Positions 47,601 through 55,492 are shown, counted from the stretch's first letter. The stretch is 64,000 nt of DNA from Williamsia phyllosphaerae (GCF_014635305.1 NZ_BMCS01000003.1:729000-792999); one strand, 5' to 3'. Translations and numbers: made by a program. The notes: generated by a model not told the origin, from the letters alone.

Positions 47601-48191
47601 GGCGACCTTGCGGTCCCGCAGTTCACGCAGAAGTGGACGGATCACCAGGATCGCGATCGGCCCCAGGACGGGGAAGATGATCCAGGCCGGCCACCACGTC
47701 AGGCCCGCGACGATCCACATCGGCAGCGTCGAGAAGACGGTGCGCATGGCGTCCCACACCTGCAGACGCACCAGCGTCCCGACCTCGTGGGTGTCGTCGT
47801 CGACCCGGTCGAGCACCTCCCCGACGGCCTGCTCGGACAACCGTTCCAACGGCTGGTGCAGTGCAGCGGTGAGGAGGTCGTCGCGGAGCCGACCCTCGGC
47901 ACGGTCGGCGATCGCGGCCCAGACGGTGCGGCCGGCGGTGTCGAGGACGGCGTAGCCGACCAGGCAGGAGGCCAGCAGCGCGATGGCGGCGCCGGTCGGG
48001 TTGGCTGCGACGCGACCGATGATCACCGTGCCGATCGACTGCAGGATCGCGGCGATCGCCAACGCGACGAGCGCGACGTACGCCGCCGGTCTGCGCAACC
48101 GACGCCAGTCCACGGTCGGCGCGGGCACGACGACAGCGCCCACGCGGGGCGTGGGCGCTGTCGTGGACGGTCGCGATGTCGTGGCGGTCAT
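44664..48191 (-). CDS. Full-length ABC exporter, two TMD-NBD halves fused, asymmetric ATP sites
   Basis: A 1175-residue type IV ABC exporter in one chain: TMD1 at about 30-325, NBD1 345-580, TMD2 640-925, NBD2 950-1175. NBD1 has Walker A GRTGSGKST, Walker B VVILDEATARMD and H-loop IAHRLSTV, but its signature is LSAGE. NBD2 has Walker A GQVGSGKSS and an intact signature LSGGQ. However, its Walker B reads LLADDVSSALD (Asp in place of the catalytic Glu), and its H-loop is GSTSKRAAL (Ser where His is expected). So one ATP site is canonical and the other degenerate, as in heterodimeric exporters such as TM287/288 or TAP. The substrate is unknown. A 16-bp hairpin covers codons about 10-21. Confidence 0.93.
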   Translation of the reverse strand: MTATTSRPSTTAPTPRVGAVVVPAPTVDWRRLRRPAAYVALVALAIAAILQSIGTVIIGRVAANPTGAAIALLASCLVGYAVLDTAGRTVWAAIADRAEGRLRDDLLTAALHQPLERLSEQAVGEVLDRVDDDTHEVGTLVRLQVWDAMRTVFSTLPMWIVAGLTWWPAWIIFPVLGPIAILVIRPLLRELRDRKVAEEIAWTDHAAAMEEGIAARDDMRTSMGQAYLLRRVAEISGTIQDRFRAVIAVESRIAIRCGGLLHALLGGVVVAGVALVADNDLDVASLVTLFLVSSGLIGQINQLARHLPELQAGMGAIIRLRQLVGTDPEPVGGQPIPDGPVDIVLRDLRFAYAEGVFALDGIDLTVPAGSTCALVGRTGSGKSTLASLVSRAVDPEPGSLFVGGVDVLDLDLHQLRSSVGVVTQRTEILAGTLADNIALFAALPRNRLQGAVDELDLTAWVDGLPDGLDTVLGPGGTTLSAGEEQLVAFARLLVRDVRVVILDEATARMDPLTEARVVRAADRLLADRTGILIAHRLSTVTRADQVAVLERGHIIDQGPRTELESRPGPFRRLLDAAGTDAVERPALHKEPTGADAGAIGGVRRQGPPPEIVDVGDGPSLTRGIAHIIRVHPTWGLLGCALFAVNAILGATGALTGYVWGHVVQNLQRGETPVTLTVSLVIVLLANPITLAAAIRRFLPWWSAASLRIRMTVLEAQTRQHGLPRTPPGEVMSRVLDSDRFLRYSDRWIDVTNGLFVVVTAAVLGGSVLAGAILLAVMIAAAAASVVGRPIAGRSAAAASATRAHFGRSLVSSLESVRTVKLAAATDDVHAHLRGVDGGRVDAAVREHRVQSVLIGVPVVMVQLGVVAAWVVYLLDGWDLATALLVSGAVGGFDYFGRVAGAVITEAPGTRSWQKATSRFAGGADLMDIPPGVDLWAGTAPRPAPTQRTPLRRLELRDVSAVHDDGTRGVSGVDLTVEAGELVLLLGQVGSGKSSLLASLCGLVGHTGVIRWNDADIVDAQTFLRPGQVAHVAQVPRVLSGTFADNVRLDHDRPIDRAVADARLEPDVAAAGGVDSVVGHRGVRLSGGQVQRLALARALAIEPELLLADDVSSALDATTEVELWAALRDRGITVLGSTSKRAALAQADRVVVLVDGAIVATGPWTRLSDEWGHLAG
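48130..48164 (-). other. 16-bp perfect hairpin inside the first codons of the ABC exporter
   Basis: ACGACAGCGCCCACGC (48130-48145) and GCGTGGGCGCTGTCGT (48149-48164) are perfect complements with a 3-nt loop. The hairpin starts 27 nt into the gene and lies about 95 nt after the OsmC stop codon. It may stop read-through from osmC or restrain exporter expression. Confidence 0.65.
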
Positions 48192-48199
48192 TGTTAGAA

Positions 48200-48205
48200 A
48201 CGCTA
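48200..48205 (-). promoter_or_regulatory. Putative -10 element of the ABC exporter gene
   Basis: On the minus strand TAGCGT ends 8 nt before the ATG at 48191, and no Shine-Dalgarno sequence is present. This supports a leaderless start at 48191 and hence transcription through the hairpin at 48130-48164. Confidence 0.4.
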
Positions 48206-48258
48206 CGCACCACCACTGACAACGGCACCTGCTTTTTGCCGGGTGCCGCTGTGGCGGG

Positions 48259-48732
48259 TCAGGCCAGCGAGTTCTGCTTCCAGTTGTTGTGGAACTCGAG
48301 GCCGCTGCGCACGAACAGCTGGGTCACGGGGCAGCGACGCTCGACCTCGGAGACGAACGTCGTGAACTGCTCCTCGGTGGCGTCGGTCTCGACGGTGGCA
48401 TCGACCGAGACCTTCTCGAAGTTGGAGTTGCCCTCCTCGCCCTTGACCAGCACAAGGGTGTCGAGGTCGCCCTGGATGGTGAAGGTGAACTTGCCCAGCG
48501 TGATGCCCAGGTCCTTGGCGACCAACGCGGCGGTCACCTGGTTGCACGACGTGAGCGCACCGAGCGCGTAGAACAGCGGGCTCGGCGCCTCGTCCTTGCC
48601 ACCGAACGCGGGGTAGGCGTCGGTGTGGAACTCGTGCTTGTTGTCACCCTGGGAGACGAGCGTCTGGGCCACTCCGGTGCCCTCCGCCTCGATCACGAAC
48701 GGGACGACGCTTGCACGGATGGTCGATGTCAC
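48259..48732 (-). CDS. OsmC-family protein
   Basis: A 157-residue OsmC/Ohr-type thiol peroxidase-fold protein. The two family cysteines are visible: FYALGALTSCNQVTAALVAKDLG near residue 62 and VSEVERRCPVTQLF near 134. They reduce organic hydroperoxides in characterised members. The Glu/Arg pair that activates the cysteine cannot be judged without alignment, so it might be one of the YhfA-like forms of unknown function. It lies upstream of the ABC exporter, with 67 nt and a hairpin between. Confidence 0.88.
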   Translation of the reverse strand: MTSTIRASVVPFVIEAEGTGVAQTLVSQGDNKHEFHTDAYPAFGGKDEAPSPLFYALGALTSCNQVTAALVAKDLGITLGKFTFTIQGDLDTLVLVKGEEGNSNFEKVSVDATVETDATEEQFTTFVSEVERRCPVTQLFVRSGLEFHNNWKQNSLA

Positions 48733-48854
48733 AACGGACTCCTCATGTCGATTAGGGATACGTAATCAGTGTCCCGGGTGCAGGGCGGCGACGCACCATT
48801 GCGTTCACCCCGATCCGAACCGTGCAGGTCGGAATACCGGCGAGGCGATCGTGG

Positions 48855-50402
48855 TCAGGGGAAGCTGAGAACGTCGTCGCCCCAGGCCTTCCGCAGGTCG
48901 TGGTCGAGGTCGTGCACCGCGCGATCGTTCCGATCGATGACGAGACTCGCGCGGTCGCCGGAGTCGTAGGGCCGCCACACCGGGGCATCCGGCACGCCGT
49001 TGGGATCACCGCTCACCGCGAAGTTCAACCACCGACGCTGCATGCGCGCCGACACGGCCTTGCCCGCCGACAGGCCGCCGAGCTTGAACGTGATGTCCTT
49101 GCGCCCGCTGACCAGATTGCCGAAGACGTACGGCAGTTCGGTCGCATGGGTCGCGCCGACACGAAGGAGTCGGAACAGCGGCGTCGCCCAGTCGAATCGG
49201 TAGAGGAAGACCGGCGCGATCGCACTGTGCCCCTCGGCCAACCAGACCGTGGGCATCCGGAAGCCGATGTCCCGGGCGACCGCCATCCCCTTGCCCTTTT
49301 TTCGGACGCCGGCGTATGCCGCGAGGATGTCCGCCTCGTGTGGGATGGCGAGTTCGGGTCGTTCGACCGCGATCTGCGCGAACATCGCCCGGATGGCGTC
49401 GGGCGTGATGGGGATGAGCGGCGACTTCATCAGTTTGAACAGTGCCGCCTCGTCCTTGTTGGTGCCGATCAGCAGCGGCACCGGGAGCGCCTTTCCCGCG
49501 CGGAACACCTCCAGCGGGTAGTCGGGCACCAGGTCGCGGTCCACGACCGGCGCGAACGCGAGTGTCCCCGGAGCGCTCGTCGGGATGTCGTCGAACAGTC
49601 GGAACGTGGCCTTGGCGACGGCGTCGGTGGGCACGCCGCGCAAGCGACCGATGTCGGCGGGCGCGATGCCGATGTCATCGAGGAACATCTCGGCGATGCG
49701 GGTGGCGCGCGCACCGTCGTAGACCGACGTCGCGGGCGAGCTCTGCGCGATCGCGCGGTGGAACAACCCCGCCGCCGACGGGACGGTCATGAGGGTGGTG
49801 ACCATGCCGCCACCGGCGGACTCCCCGAACACGGTGACCTGAGCCGGGTCGCCGCCGAACGCACTGATGTTGTCGCGTACCCACTGCAGGGCCGAGATCA
49901 CGTCGCGCAGTGCGAGGTTGGAGTCGAAGGGGTGCTCGTCGGTGCCGAAAGCGGACAGGTCGAGGAACCCGAATGCCCCCAACCGGTAGTTCACCGTGAC
50001 GACGACGACGTCCCCACGCTCGACCATCGCCGCGGCGTCGTAGAGGGGTTGGGTGGTCGATCCGAGGATGTAGGCACCCCCGTGGATCCAGACCATGACC
50101 GGCTTGGGGTCGTCGACGGTCGTCGCCGAAGCGGCGGTGACGTTGAGGGTCAGGCAGTCCTCGTCCTTCGTGACATCCGGACCGAGGTCGATGACGGGGA
50201 TGTCGGGCTGCGGCGCGACGGCACCGAATCGGGTGGCGTCGGCGACGTCGGTCCACGGCTCGGGTGGCACCGGTGCGCGCCAGCGCAGTTCGCCTGTCGG
50301 CGGGGCCGCATAGCGGATCCCCTTCCACACACGGGTCCGTCCGTCATCGGTTCCGCGTACCGGTCCGTTGCTGGTGTCGACCACAGCTCGATCCGACGTC
50401 AT
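48855..50402 (-). CDS. Type B carboxylesterase / lipase
   Basis: A 515-residue carboxylesterase of the cholinesterase-like family. It contains DEDCLTLNV near the N terminus, the oxyanion-hole segment PVMVWIHGGAYILGS, and the nucleophile elbow VTVFGESAGGGMVTTLM. The catalytic His is probably in GATHATELPYVFGN. No signal peptide is visible, so it is likely cytosolic. It would hydrolyse short-chain esters; the natural substrate is unknown. It is divergent from the Eis-like gene across 62 nt. Confidence 0.92.
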   Translation of the reverse strand: MTSDRAVVDTSNGPVRGTDDGRTRVWKGIRYAAPPTGELRWRAPVPPEPWTDVADATRFGAVAPQPDIPVIDLGPDVTKDEDCLTLNVTAASATTVDDPKPVMVWIHGGAYILGSTTQPLYDAAAMVERGDVVVVTVNYRLGAFGFLDLSAFGTDEHPFDSNLALRDVISALQWVRDNISAFGGDPAQVTVFGESAGGGMVTTLMTVPSAAGLFHRAIAQSSPATSVYDGARATRIAEMFLDDIGIAPADIGRLRGVPTDAVAKATFRLFDDIPTSAPGTLAFAPVVDRDLVPDYPLEVFRAGKALPVPLLIGTNKDEAALFKLMKSPLIPITPDAIRAMFAQIAVERPELAIPHEADILAAYAGVRKKGKGMAVARDIGFRMPTVWLAEGHSAIAPVFLYRFDWATPLFRLLRVGATHATELPYVFGNLVSGRKDITFKLGGLSAGKAVSARMQRRWLNFAVSGDPNGVPDAPVWRPYDSGDRASLVIDRNDRAVHDLDHDLRKAWGDDVLSFP

Positions 50403-50433
50403 CGGTCCATACTGCCTCCTAAACCTGTGGCGT

Positions 50434-50460
50434 CCGACGTTGACGACGCCTTAACGTCGG
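50434..50460 (+). promoter_or_regulatory. Inverted repeat overlapping the Eis-like gene's -10 element
   Basis: CCGACGTT (50434-50441) and AACGTCGG (50453-50460) form a perfect 8-bp inverted repeat with an 11-nt spacer. The right arm overlaps TAACGT (50452-50457), which ends 7 nt before the ATG at 50465. A regulator bound here would block the leaderless start. Confidence 0.5.
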
Positions 50461-50464
50461 CACG

Positions 50465-51727
50465 ATGACGACCGAACTGCGAACCCATCAAGCCCGGTCG
50501 CGCGCGATCGCCGACGAGGAACGGACGGTCGCGTGGATCCGAGCGGTGGTGTTCGGCTTCAACGAACCGGAGTACAGCGACGAGGGCATCGGTCGATGGC
50601 TCGGCGCATTCATCGACCAGGACGCGCGGATGCGAGGCGTTCATGACCTGCGGACTGGCGGGCTGCGGGACGACAGGGTGCCGGTGGCGACGCTGGGGAG
50701 CTGGGACACGACCGTCAACGTCGGCGGAACCCTGCTGCCCGCGAACGCGATCAGCGACGTCACCACCCGCACCTCGCACCGCAGGCGCGGTCTGCTTCGG
50801 CAGATGATGACGGCCGACCTGACCGAGGCAGCCCAACGCGGTATGCCGCTGGCCGCGCTGACGGTCAGCGAGTCGGGCATCTACCGCCGGTTCGGATTCG
50901 GTCCCGCGGTGCAGAAAAACCAGATCCGCGTGCGGACCGACGCGTCGTTCCGGGTCACGACACCGTCGACCGGTCGGATCGAGATGGTTGATCGTGGCGT
51001 CTATCTCGACCGCGTAAGGGCACTGTTCGACGACTACCACCAGCGCACACCCGGGTCGGTCGACCGTGGCCCGGCTGCAGACGACGTGCTTGCCGGCCTG
51101 GACCAGCCGACCGGAAAGCCGCAGCCGGGCTTCAGGTACGCCCTGCACCTCGATGACGACAACCGGTGTGATGGCGCGGTCGCATACAAGCTCCTCGAGG
51201 AGGACAGCAGCGCCGAGGTCCGCGACCTCGTCGCACCGAACCCCGCGGTGGGCGTGGCGCTGTGGGATTTCCTCGGCCACTCCGACCTCATCCGGACCAT
51301 CACTCAGCGCCGCGCCCGGGTAGACGACCCGCTGCGCTACGCCCTGGCCGAACCCGATGTCTACACCGTCGAGAACCGCCGCGACTTCCTGTGGTTGCGC
51401 GTGCTCGATGTCGCTGCGGTGCTGACCGCCCGCAGTTACCTGACCGACGGCGAGATCACGCTGAGCGTGCACGACGAGCAGGATTTCGCAGAGGGCACCT
51501 ACCGACTCGTGGCGAGCAACGGCAGGGGTGAGGTCGAGCGGATCGGCGATGACACCGACATCAATGCTGACGTCACACTGGATGTCGCCGCACTGGGATC
51601 GGTCCTGCTCGGCGGAATCGGCGTGCGGACCATTGCGGCCGCCGGGCACATCCGTGGACAGCGCGTCGAGGACTTCGCCCGGCTGATGGTGTGCACCGGC
51701 GCCCCCGCGTCCATCACCCCGTTCTGA
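50465..51727 (+). CDS. eis: Eis-family GNAT N-acetyltransferase
   Basis: A 420-residue protein of the Eis (enhanced intracellular survival) family, with two GNAT folds and a C-terminal SCP2-like domain (M. tuberculosis Eis is about 400). The acetyl-CoA loop is VTTRTSHRRRGLLRQMM near residue 100, followed by PLAALTVSESGIYRRFGFG. The chain ends in ASITPF; a free C-terminal carboxylate takes part in catalysis in Eis. Such enzymes acetylate many amines, including aminoglycosides and protein lysines. An inverted repeat covers its promoter. Confidence 0.9.
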   Translation: MTTELRTHQARSRAIADEERTVAWIRAVVFGFNEPEYSDEGIGRWLGAFIDQDARMRGVHDLRTGGLRDDRVPVATLGSWDTTVNVGGTLLPANAISDVTTRTSHRRRGLLRQMMTADLTEAAQRGMPLAALTVSESGIYRRFGFGPAVQKNQIRVRTDASFRVTTPSTGRIEMVDRGVYLDRVRALFDDYHQRTPGSVDRGPAADDVLAGLDQPTGKPQPGFRYALHLDDDNRCDGAVAYKLLEEDSSAEVRDLVAPNPAVGVALWDFLGHSDLIRTITQRRARVDDPLRYALAEPDVYTVENRRDFLWLRVLDVAAVLTARSYLTDGEITLSVHDEQDFAEGTYRLVASNGRGEVERIGDDTDINADVTLDVAALGSVLLGGIGVRTIAAAGHIRGQRVEDFARLMVCTGAPASITPF

Positions 51728-51805
51728 TCGCTGCTCGCTCGAGTTTCGGGTTCACCAACCTGGACGTACGGTTGCCGAAAGAAAATCGACGATCGGGACG
51801 GGAGT

Positions 51806-52825
51806 GTGGGTGCGGTGGTGGCCAGGGTGATGGCTGTGGTGTTCGCGGTGGCTCTGATCTCGACCGGTGTCGCGGCGACAGCCGCAGCCGCCCCGACCCC
51901 TCGTGCCGGCAGCGCACTGAACACGAATCTCAGCGGACCGGGCCCCTTCTCGGTGGCGGCGACCGCGCGGGTTGCACCGTGCGTCGGACCGGAGGCGGAC
52001 GCACAGAACGCGGACGCACGCAGACAGGGGGCGTATACCCCGCTGCAGTGCACGTCGGCGGCGCCGATCGGACGCGGTCCCGACACCGGCGTCGACTTCT
52101 ACTACCCGACCACCGGTGGTGAGCGACCCCTCGTGGAGTTCGTTCCGGGCAGCCGCGCCAACCCCGGGTACTTCGCGCCGCTCGCACGGCACTGGGCGAG
52201 TTACGGATTCGTGGTCGCGGTCTCCTACAAGGGCACTGAGATAGCACCGGAGAGCGGGTTCCTTGGCCTTCGCCGGGCGGTCGCCGAGAACGGCGACCGC
52301 ACCTCACCTCTGTTCGGCCGGATCGACCTGAAAAAGACTGTGCTGGCCGGGCATTCGTCGGGCGCGACCAAGGCCATCGAGGTGGCCGGGATCGCCAACG
52401 CGTCGAACGGTGTTCCGGTGCCGGCGACGTTCACCGTCCCGTCGGCGGTGCGTCTGGTCGGCGTGCTGGCCTTGGCGCCCGACGTCTACACCGTGCCCAC
52501 CCCGGTGCGGGCGCCCACGCTGATCGCCACCGGCACCGCGGACAAGGCGTCGAACGCCGCCCGGATCCAGCCGCTCGTCTACGGCCCGATCACTGGAGCG
52601 TCGGCGTGGTTCGTCGTCGCCAGGGGCGCGCCGCACCTCGATGTGGTCAACCCGCTGAGCAGGTATCCACTGACCGGTGTCGCGGTGCAGTTCCTGCGGT
52701 TCGTCACCGGGGATCCCACCGCCTGCCGCAGCTTCGTCGGCCCGTCGTGGACCCTGCCCGGCGACGGCGCGTTCGCACGGGTCGTCCGCAACGCGCCGGC
52801 CCGCGCGAGTGGCTGCCCCGCCTGA
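51806..52825 (+). CDS. Secreted alpha/beta hydrolase (chlorophyllase/cutinase-like fold)
   Basis: A 339-residue precursor with a signal peptide (VMAVVFAVALISTGVAATAAAA, cleavage after Ala near residue 29). The mature part has FYYPTTGGERPLVEFVPGSRANPGYFAPLARHWASYGFVVAVSY, typical of dienelactone/chlorophyllase-like hydrolases, and the nucleophile elbow VLAGHSSGATKAIEVAG. The acid may be in TGTADKASN and the histidine in RGAPHLDVV. Cysteines at the N- and C-terminal ends could form disulfides. It probably attacks extracellular esters. The start is uncertain: GTG at 51806 or ATG at 51830. Confidence 0.83.
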   Translation: MGAVVARVMAVVFAVALISTGVAATAAAAPTPRAGSALNTNLSGPGPFSVAATARVAPCVGPEADAQNADARRQGAYTPLQCTSAAPIGRGPDTGVDFYYPTTGGERPLVEFVPGSRANPGYFAPLARHWASYGFVVAVSYKGTEIAPESGFLGLRRAVAENGDRTSPLFGRIDLKKTVLAGHSSGATKAIEVAGIANASNGVPVPATFTVPSAVRLVGVLALAPDVYTVPTPVRAPTLIATGTADKASNAARIQPLVYGPITGASAWFVVARGAPHLDVVNPLSRYPLTGVAVQFLRFVTGDPTACRSFVGPSWTLPGDGAFARVVRNAPARASGCPA

Positions 52826-52831
52826 TCTCGA

Positions 52832-53803
52832 CTACGCGAAGCCGACGATCGGCCGTGGCCGGTAGTGCTTCTCGAGGGTCTGCACCTCGTCATCGGTGAG
52901 CGTCACCGAGGTGGCGGCGACCGCGTCGTCGATGTGACCGACCTTGCTCGCGCCGATGATCGGTGCGGTGACGATCGGCTTGTTCAGCACCCAGGACAGC
53001 GCGATCTGCGCGCGCGGGACACCGTGTGCCTCGGCGATCTCGGTGACGGCCTCGACGGTGCGACGGTCACCGTCGTCGTACAGGGTGGCGCCGAACTTGT
53101 CGGTGTCGCTGCGCTTGGTGGTCGTGTCCCAGTCGCGGGTCAGACGACCGCGGGCCAGCGGACTCCACGGGATGACCCCGACACCCTGGTCGGCGCACAG
53201 CGGATGCATCTCACGCTCTTCCTCGCGGTAGAGCAGGTTGTAGTGGTCCTGCATCGAGATGAACTTTGTCCAACCATAGGCCTCGGCGGTGTACTGCGCC
53301 TTGGAGAACTGCCACGCGTACATCGACGACGCGCCGATGTAGCGGACCTTTCCCGCCTTGACCACGTCGTGCAACGCCTCCATCGTCTCCGCGATCGGGG
53401 TCGTGTGGTCCCACCGGTGCGTTTGGTACAGGTCGATGTAGTCGGTGCCGAGTCGCTGCAGGCTGGCGTCGACCTCGGCCATGATCGCCTTGCGCGACAG
53501 GCCGACCTCGTATGGCGACGGGCGGCCGTTGTGGAACACCTTGGTGGCGATGACGACGTCGTCGCGGTTGACGAAACTCTTCAGCGCCCGACCGACGATC
53601 TCCTCGCTCGACCCGGCGGAGTACGAGTTGGCGGTGTCGAAGAAGTTGATGCCCGCGTCGATCGCGTGCTTGATGATCGGCCGCGAGTCGTCCTCGGTGA
53701 GCGTCCACTCGTGCGCTCCGCGATCGGGCTGGCCGAAGGTCATGCAGCCCAGGCAGATCTGCGAGACACGCAGTCCGCTCGACCCCAGGTTCACGTACTC
53801 CAT
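52832..53803 (-). CDS. Aldo/keto reductase
   Basis: A 323-residue NADPH-dependent aldo/keto reductase with the catalytic tetrad in place: Asp and Tyr in INFFDTANSYSAGSSEEIVGRAL, Lys in VVIATKVF and His in YIDLYQTHRWDHTTP. The C-terminal cofactor segment is PIIGASKVGHIDDAVAA. It is of the YghZ/YakC-like group that reduces aldehydes and small ketones; the natural substrate is unknown. It points away from the macro-SIR2 gene, with 135 nt between them. Confidence 0.93.
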   Translation of the reverse strand: MEYVNLGSSGLRVSQICLGCMTFGQPDRGAHEWTLTEDDSRPIIKHAIDAGINFFDTANSYSAGSSEEIVGRALKSFVNRDDVVIATKVFHNGRPSPYEVGLSRKAIMAEVDASLQRLGTDYIDLYQTHRWDHTTPIAETMEALHDVVKAGKVRYIGASSMYAWQFSKAQYTAEAYGWTKFISMQDHYNLLYREEEREMHPLCADQGVGVIPWSPLARGRLTRDWDTTTKRSDTDKFGATLYDDGDRRTVEAVTEIAEAHGVPRAQIALSWVLNKPIVTAPIIGASKVGHIDDAVAATSVTLTDDEVQTLEKHYRPRPIVGFA

Positions 53804-53938
53804 CGAAAATTCCCCTCGTCACGGCAGCCGGTGATCGATCCGGCGCACACCAGTCGACGGTAGCGCCGCCGGTGTACGGCGTGACGGTCACATGCCTGCG
53901 CGGTCGGCGACACACCAGCACGAAGGGTCTGGTTCGGG

Positions 53939-55477
53939 TTGACTACAGACGTGAACGGACACTTCTTCGTACTTCGAGGCGACCTCACCCAGTTGAAATG
54001 CGACGCCATTCTCGTGCCGTGCGACGGCGCGTGGAATGTGGTCTGGGACCACTGGTCTGCTCTGTTGCAGGAGCACGAATTCGACTTCAGCATGAGCGGG
54101 GCCCGTCTGCGGAACGCGACCTCCGCCGATCACTTTTGCGACGTATCGCCCAGCGAAGGACGAACCATACGGCTCGTGATGACAACCTTCGGCACCCGCG
54201 GCCATCAATCAGTCGCGAAGAGCGTCGCTGACGCCATCAGATCCCTTGCACAAGATCGCACTTTCCAACCCGGTCGGGTGAAGCCGCTGATCGCGCTGCC
54301 ATTGGTCGGCACTGGGTTCGGCGGACTACAGCACCGTCGGGGCGAGCTGATCAAGGCGTTGCTGCCCGCTCTCGCCGAGGTCGCAGAGGAGGCGGACGCA
54401 GATGTGGCTCTGGTCTTGTTCGACAGCCGCGACCATGCCGCGGTGCAGAGTCAGCGACCAGAAGAGCATTGGGATGGATTCGACCCCGCCCACCTGGAGA
54501 TCGCAGACAACCTCGGTCGAAGAGCAGCACACAAGGAGCTTTCCCTGTTCCTGGGATCCGGGGTCAGTGTCCCACTCGGACTCCCCGACTGGCGAGGTTT
54601 GTTGTCCGAGGTCAGCGGCAGGCAGCCCAAACGATTTTCGCCCACAGAGGCTCCGGAAATCGCGCAGGAGATCGCAGACGAACTGGGCCACGTCGAGTTT
54701 CACAAGACAGTTGCCGAGAGGCTGGAGACGATGGGAGTCGCTCCGGCACACCTACTCCTTGCCGGACTCGGCGTACGCCAGGCCGTGACAACAAATTACG
54801 ACACCGCTTATGAAGCTGCGCTGACCACGACGTTGGGCGTCGATCGTTTCCAAGTTCTGACTCGTGAGCTGGCCGCCCAACCCAAACCCTGGCTTCTGAA
54901 AATCCACGGCGATGTCGCCGACCCCGCAACGATTGTCATCACGTCCGACGACTACACAGTTCTCACAGAGCAACGTGGGGCACTGCACGCGGTGGTCGAG
55001 TCGTTGTTGATGACCAGCCACCTGATGTTCGTGGGCTACAGCATGGGGGATCCCGATTTCGTCGAGTCGGCCGACCGAGTTCGGACCGTTCGCGAACTGG
55101 CGTCACACGAGACGAAGAATGACTTCGCCACCATCCTCGCCCTACATCCCGGTGCAGTCTCCACGCATCCGGACTTTCGCACAGTCGCGATGTCGCCCGG
55201 CCAGAACGACAAAGACGCTGCGCGAACCTTGGAGATCTTCCTCGACCGGATCTCGTGGGCCGCGTCGCAACACAGCGACGGATCACACTCCTACTTGCTG
55301 GACCCGAACTACGAGGACCTACTCGCTGAAGACCCTGACAACACGCGGCTACGCGACCTGTTGGCCGAGTTGGTGGCCCTCCCAGCCAACGACCCTGCCC
55401 GCCGGAGTACCGGGTGGAAATTTGTTCAGAACCTCATCACCGAACTCGGTGGCCCCACACCCCACGAGGCGGGCTGA
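53939..55477 (+). CDS. Macro-like domain fused to SIR2-family NADase-like domain
   Basis: A 512-residue two-domain protein. Residues about 8-165 resemble a macro (ADP-ribose-binding) domain: RGDLTQLKCDAILVP (13-27) matches the opening GD-x-T...DAIV block, and LPLVGTGFGG (120-129) matches the glycine-rich phosphate loop. Residues about 198-390 are a SIR2_2-type domain with FLGSGVSVPLGLPDW (206-218), catalytic-type Asn286 in TTNYD, His323 in KIHGD and FVGYSMGDPDF. The C-terminal 120 residues are unassigned. GC in lines I counted is about 57-58 %, clearly below the flanks, and codon use is less GC-biased, which suggests transfer. No TIR gene or other partner is adjacent. TTG at 53939 or GTG at 53951 may start it. 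A stand-alone anti-phage NAD-depleting protein is my inference. Confidence 0.8.
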   Translation: MTTDVNGHFFVLRGDLTQLKCDAILVPCDGAWNVVWDHWSALLQEHEFDFSMSGARLRNATSADHFCDVSPSEGRTIRLVMTTFGTRGHQSVAKSVADAIRSLAQDRTFQPGRVKPLIALPLVGTGFGGLQHRRGELIKALLPALAEVAEEADADVALVLFDSRDHAAVQSQRPEEHWDGFDPAHLEIADNLGRRAAHKELSLFLGSGVSVPLGLPDWRGLLSEVSGRQPKRFSPTEAPEIAQEIADELGHVEFHKTVAERLETMGVAPAHLLLAGLGVRQAVTTNYDTAYEAALTTTLGVDRFQVLTRELAAQPKPWLLKIHGDVADPATIVITSDDYTVLTEQRGALHAVVESLLMTSHLMFVGYSMGDPDFVESADRVRTVRELASHETKNDFATILALHPGAVSTHPDFRTVAMSPGQNDKDAARTLEIFLDRISWAASQHSDGSHSYLLDPNYEDLLAEDPDNTRLRDLLAELVALPANDPARRSTGWKFVQNLITELGGPTPHEAG

Positions 55478-55492
55478 CTGCACAAGGCTTGG

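Noticed and set aside
45606..48197. An 863-codon open frame on the plus strand opposite the ABC exporter.
   Set aside because: Low-complexity Asp/Arg/Gly-rich shadow with no domain; the exporter strand has complete ABC motifs.
48855..50402. Treating the type B carboxylesterase as a secreted lipase.
   Set aside because: No signal peptide or lipobox is visible at its N terminus (MTSDRAVVDTSNGPVRG), so a cytosolic enzyme is more likely.
53939..55477. A SirTM/macrodomain lipoylation-linked ADP-ribosylation operon.
   Set aside because: Those systems encode SirTM and macro protein as separate genes with a GcvH-like protein and a lipoate ligase. Here the domains are fused, the SIR2 type is different, and gcvH is 22 kb away in a housekeeping block.
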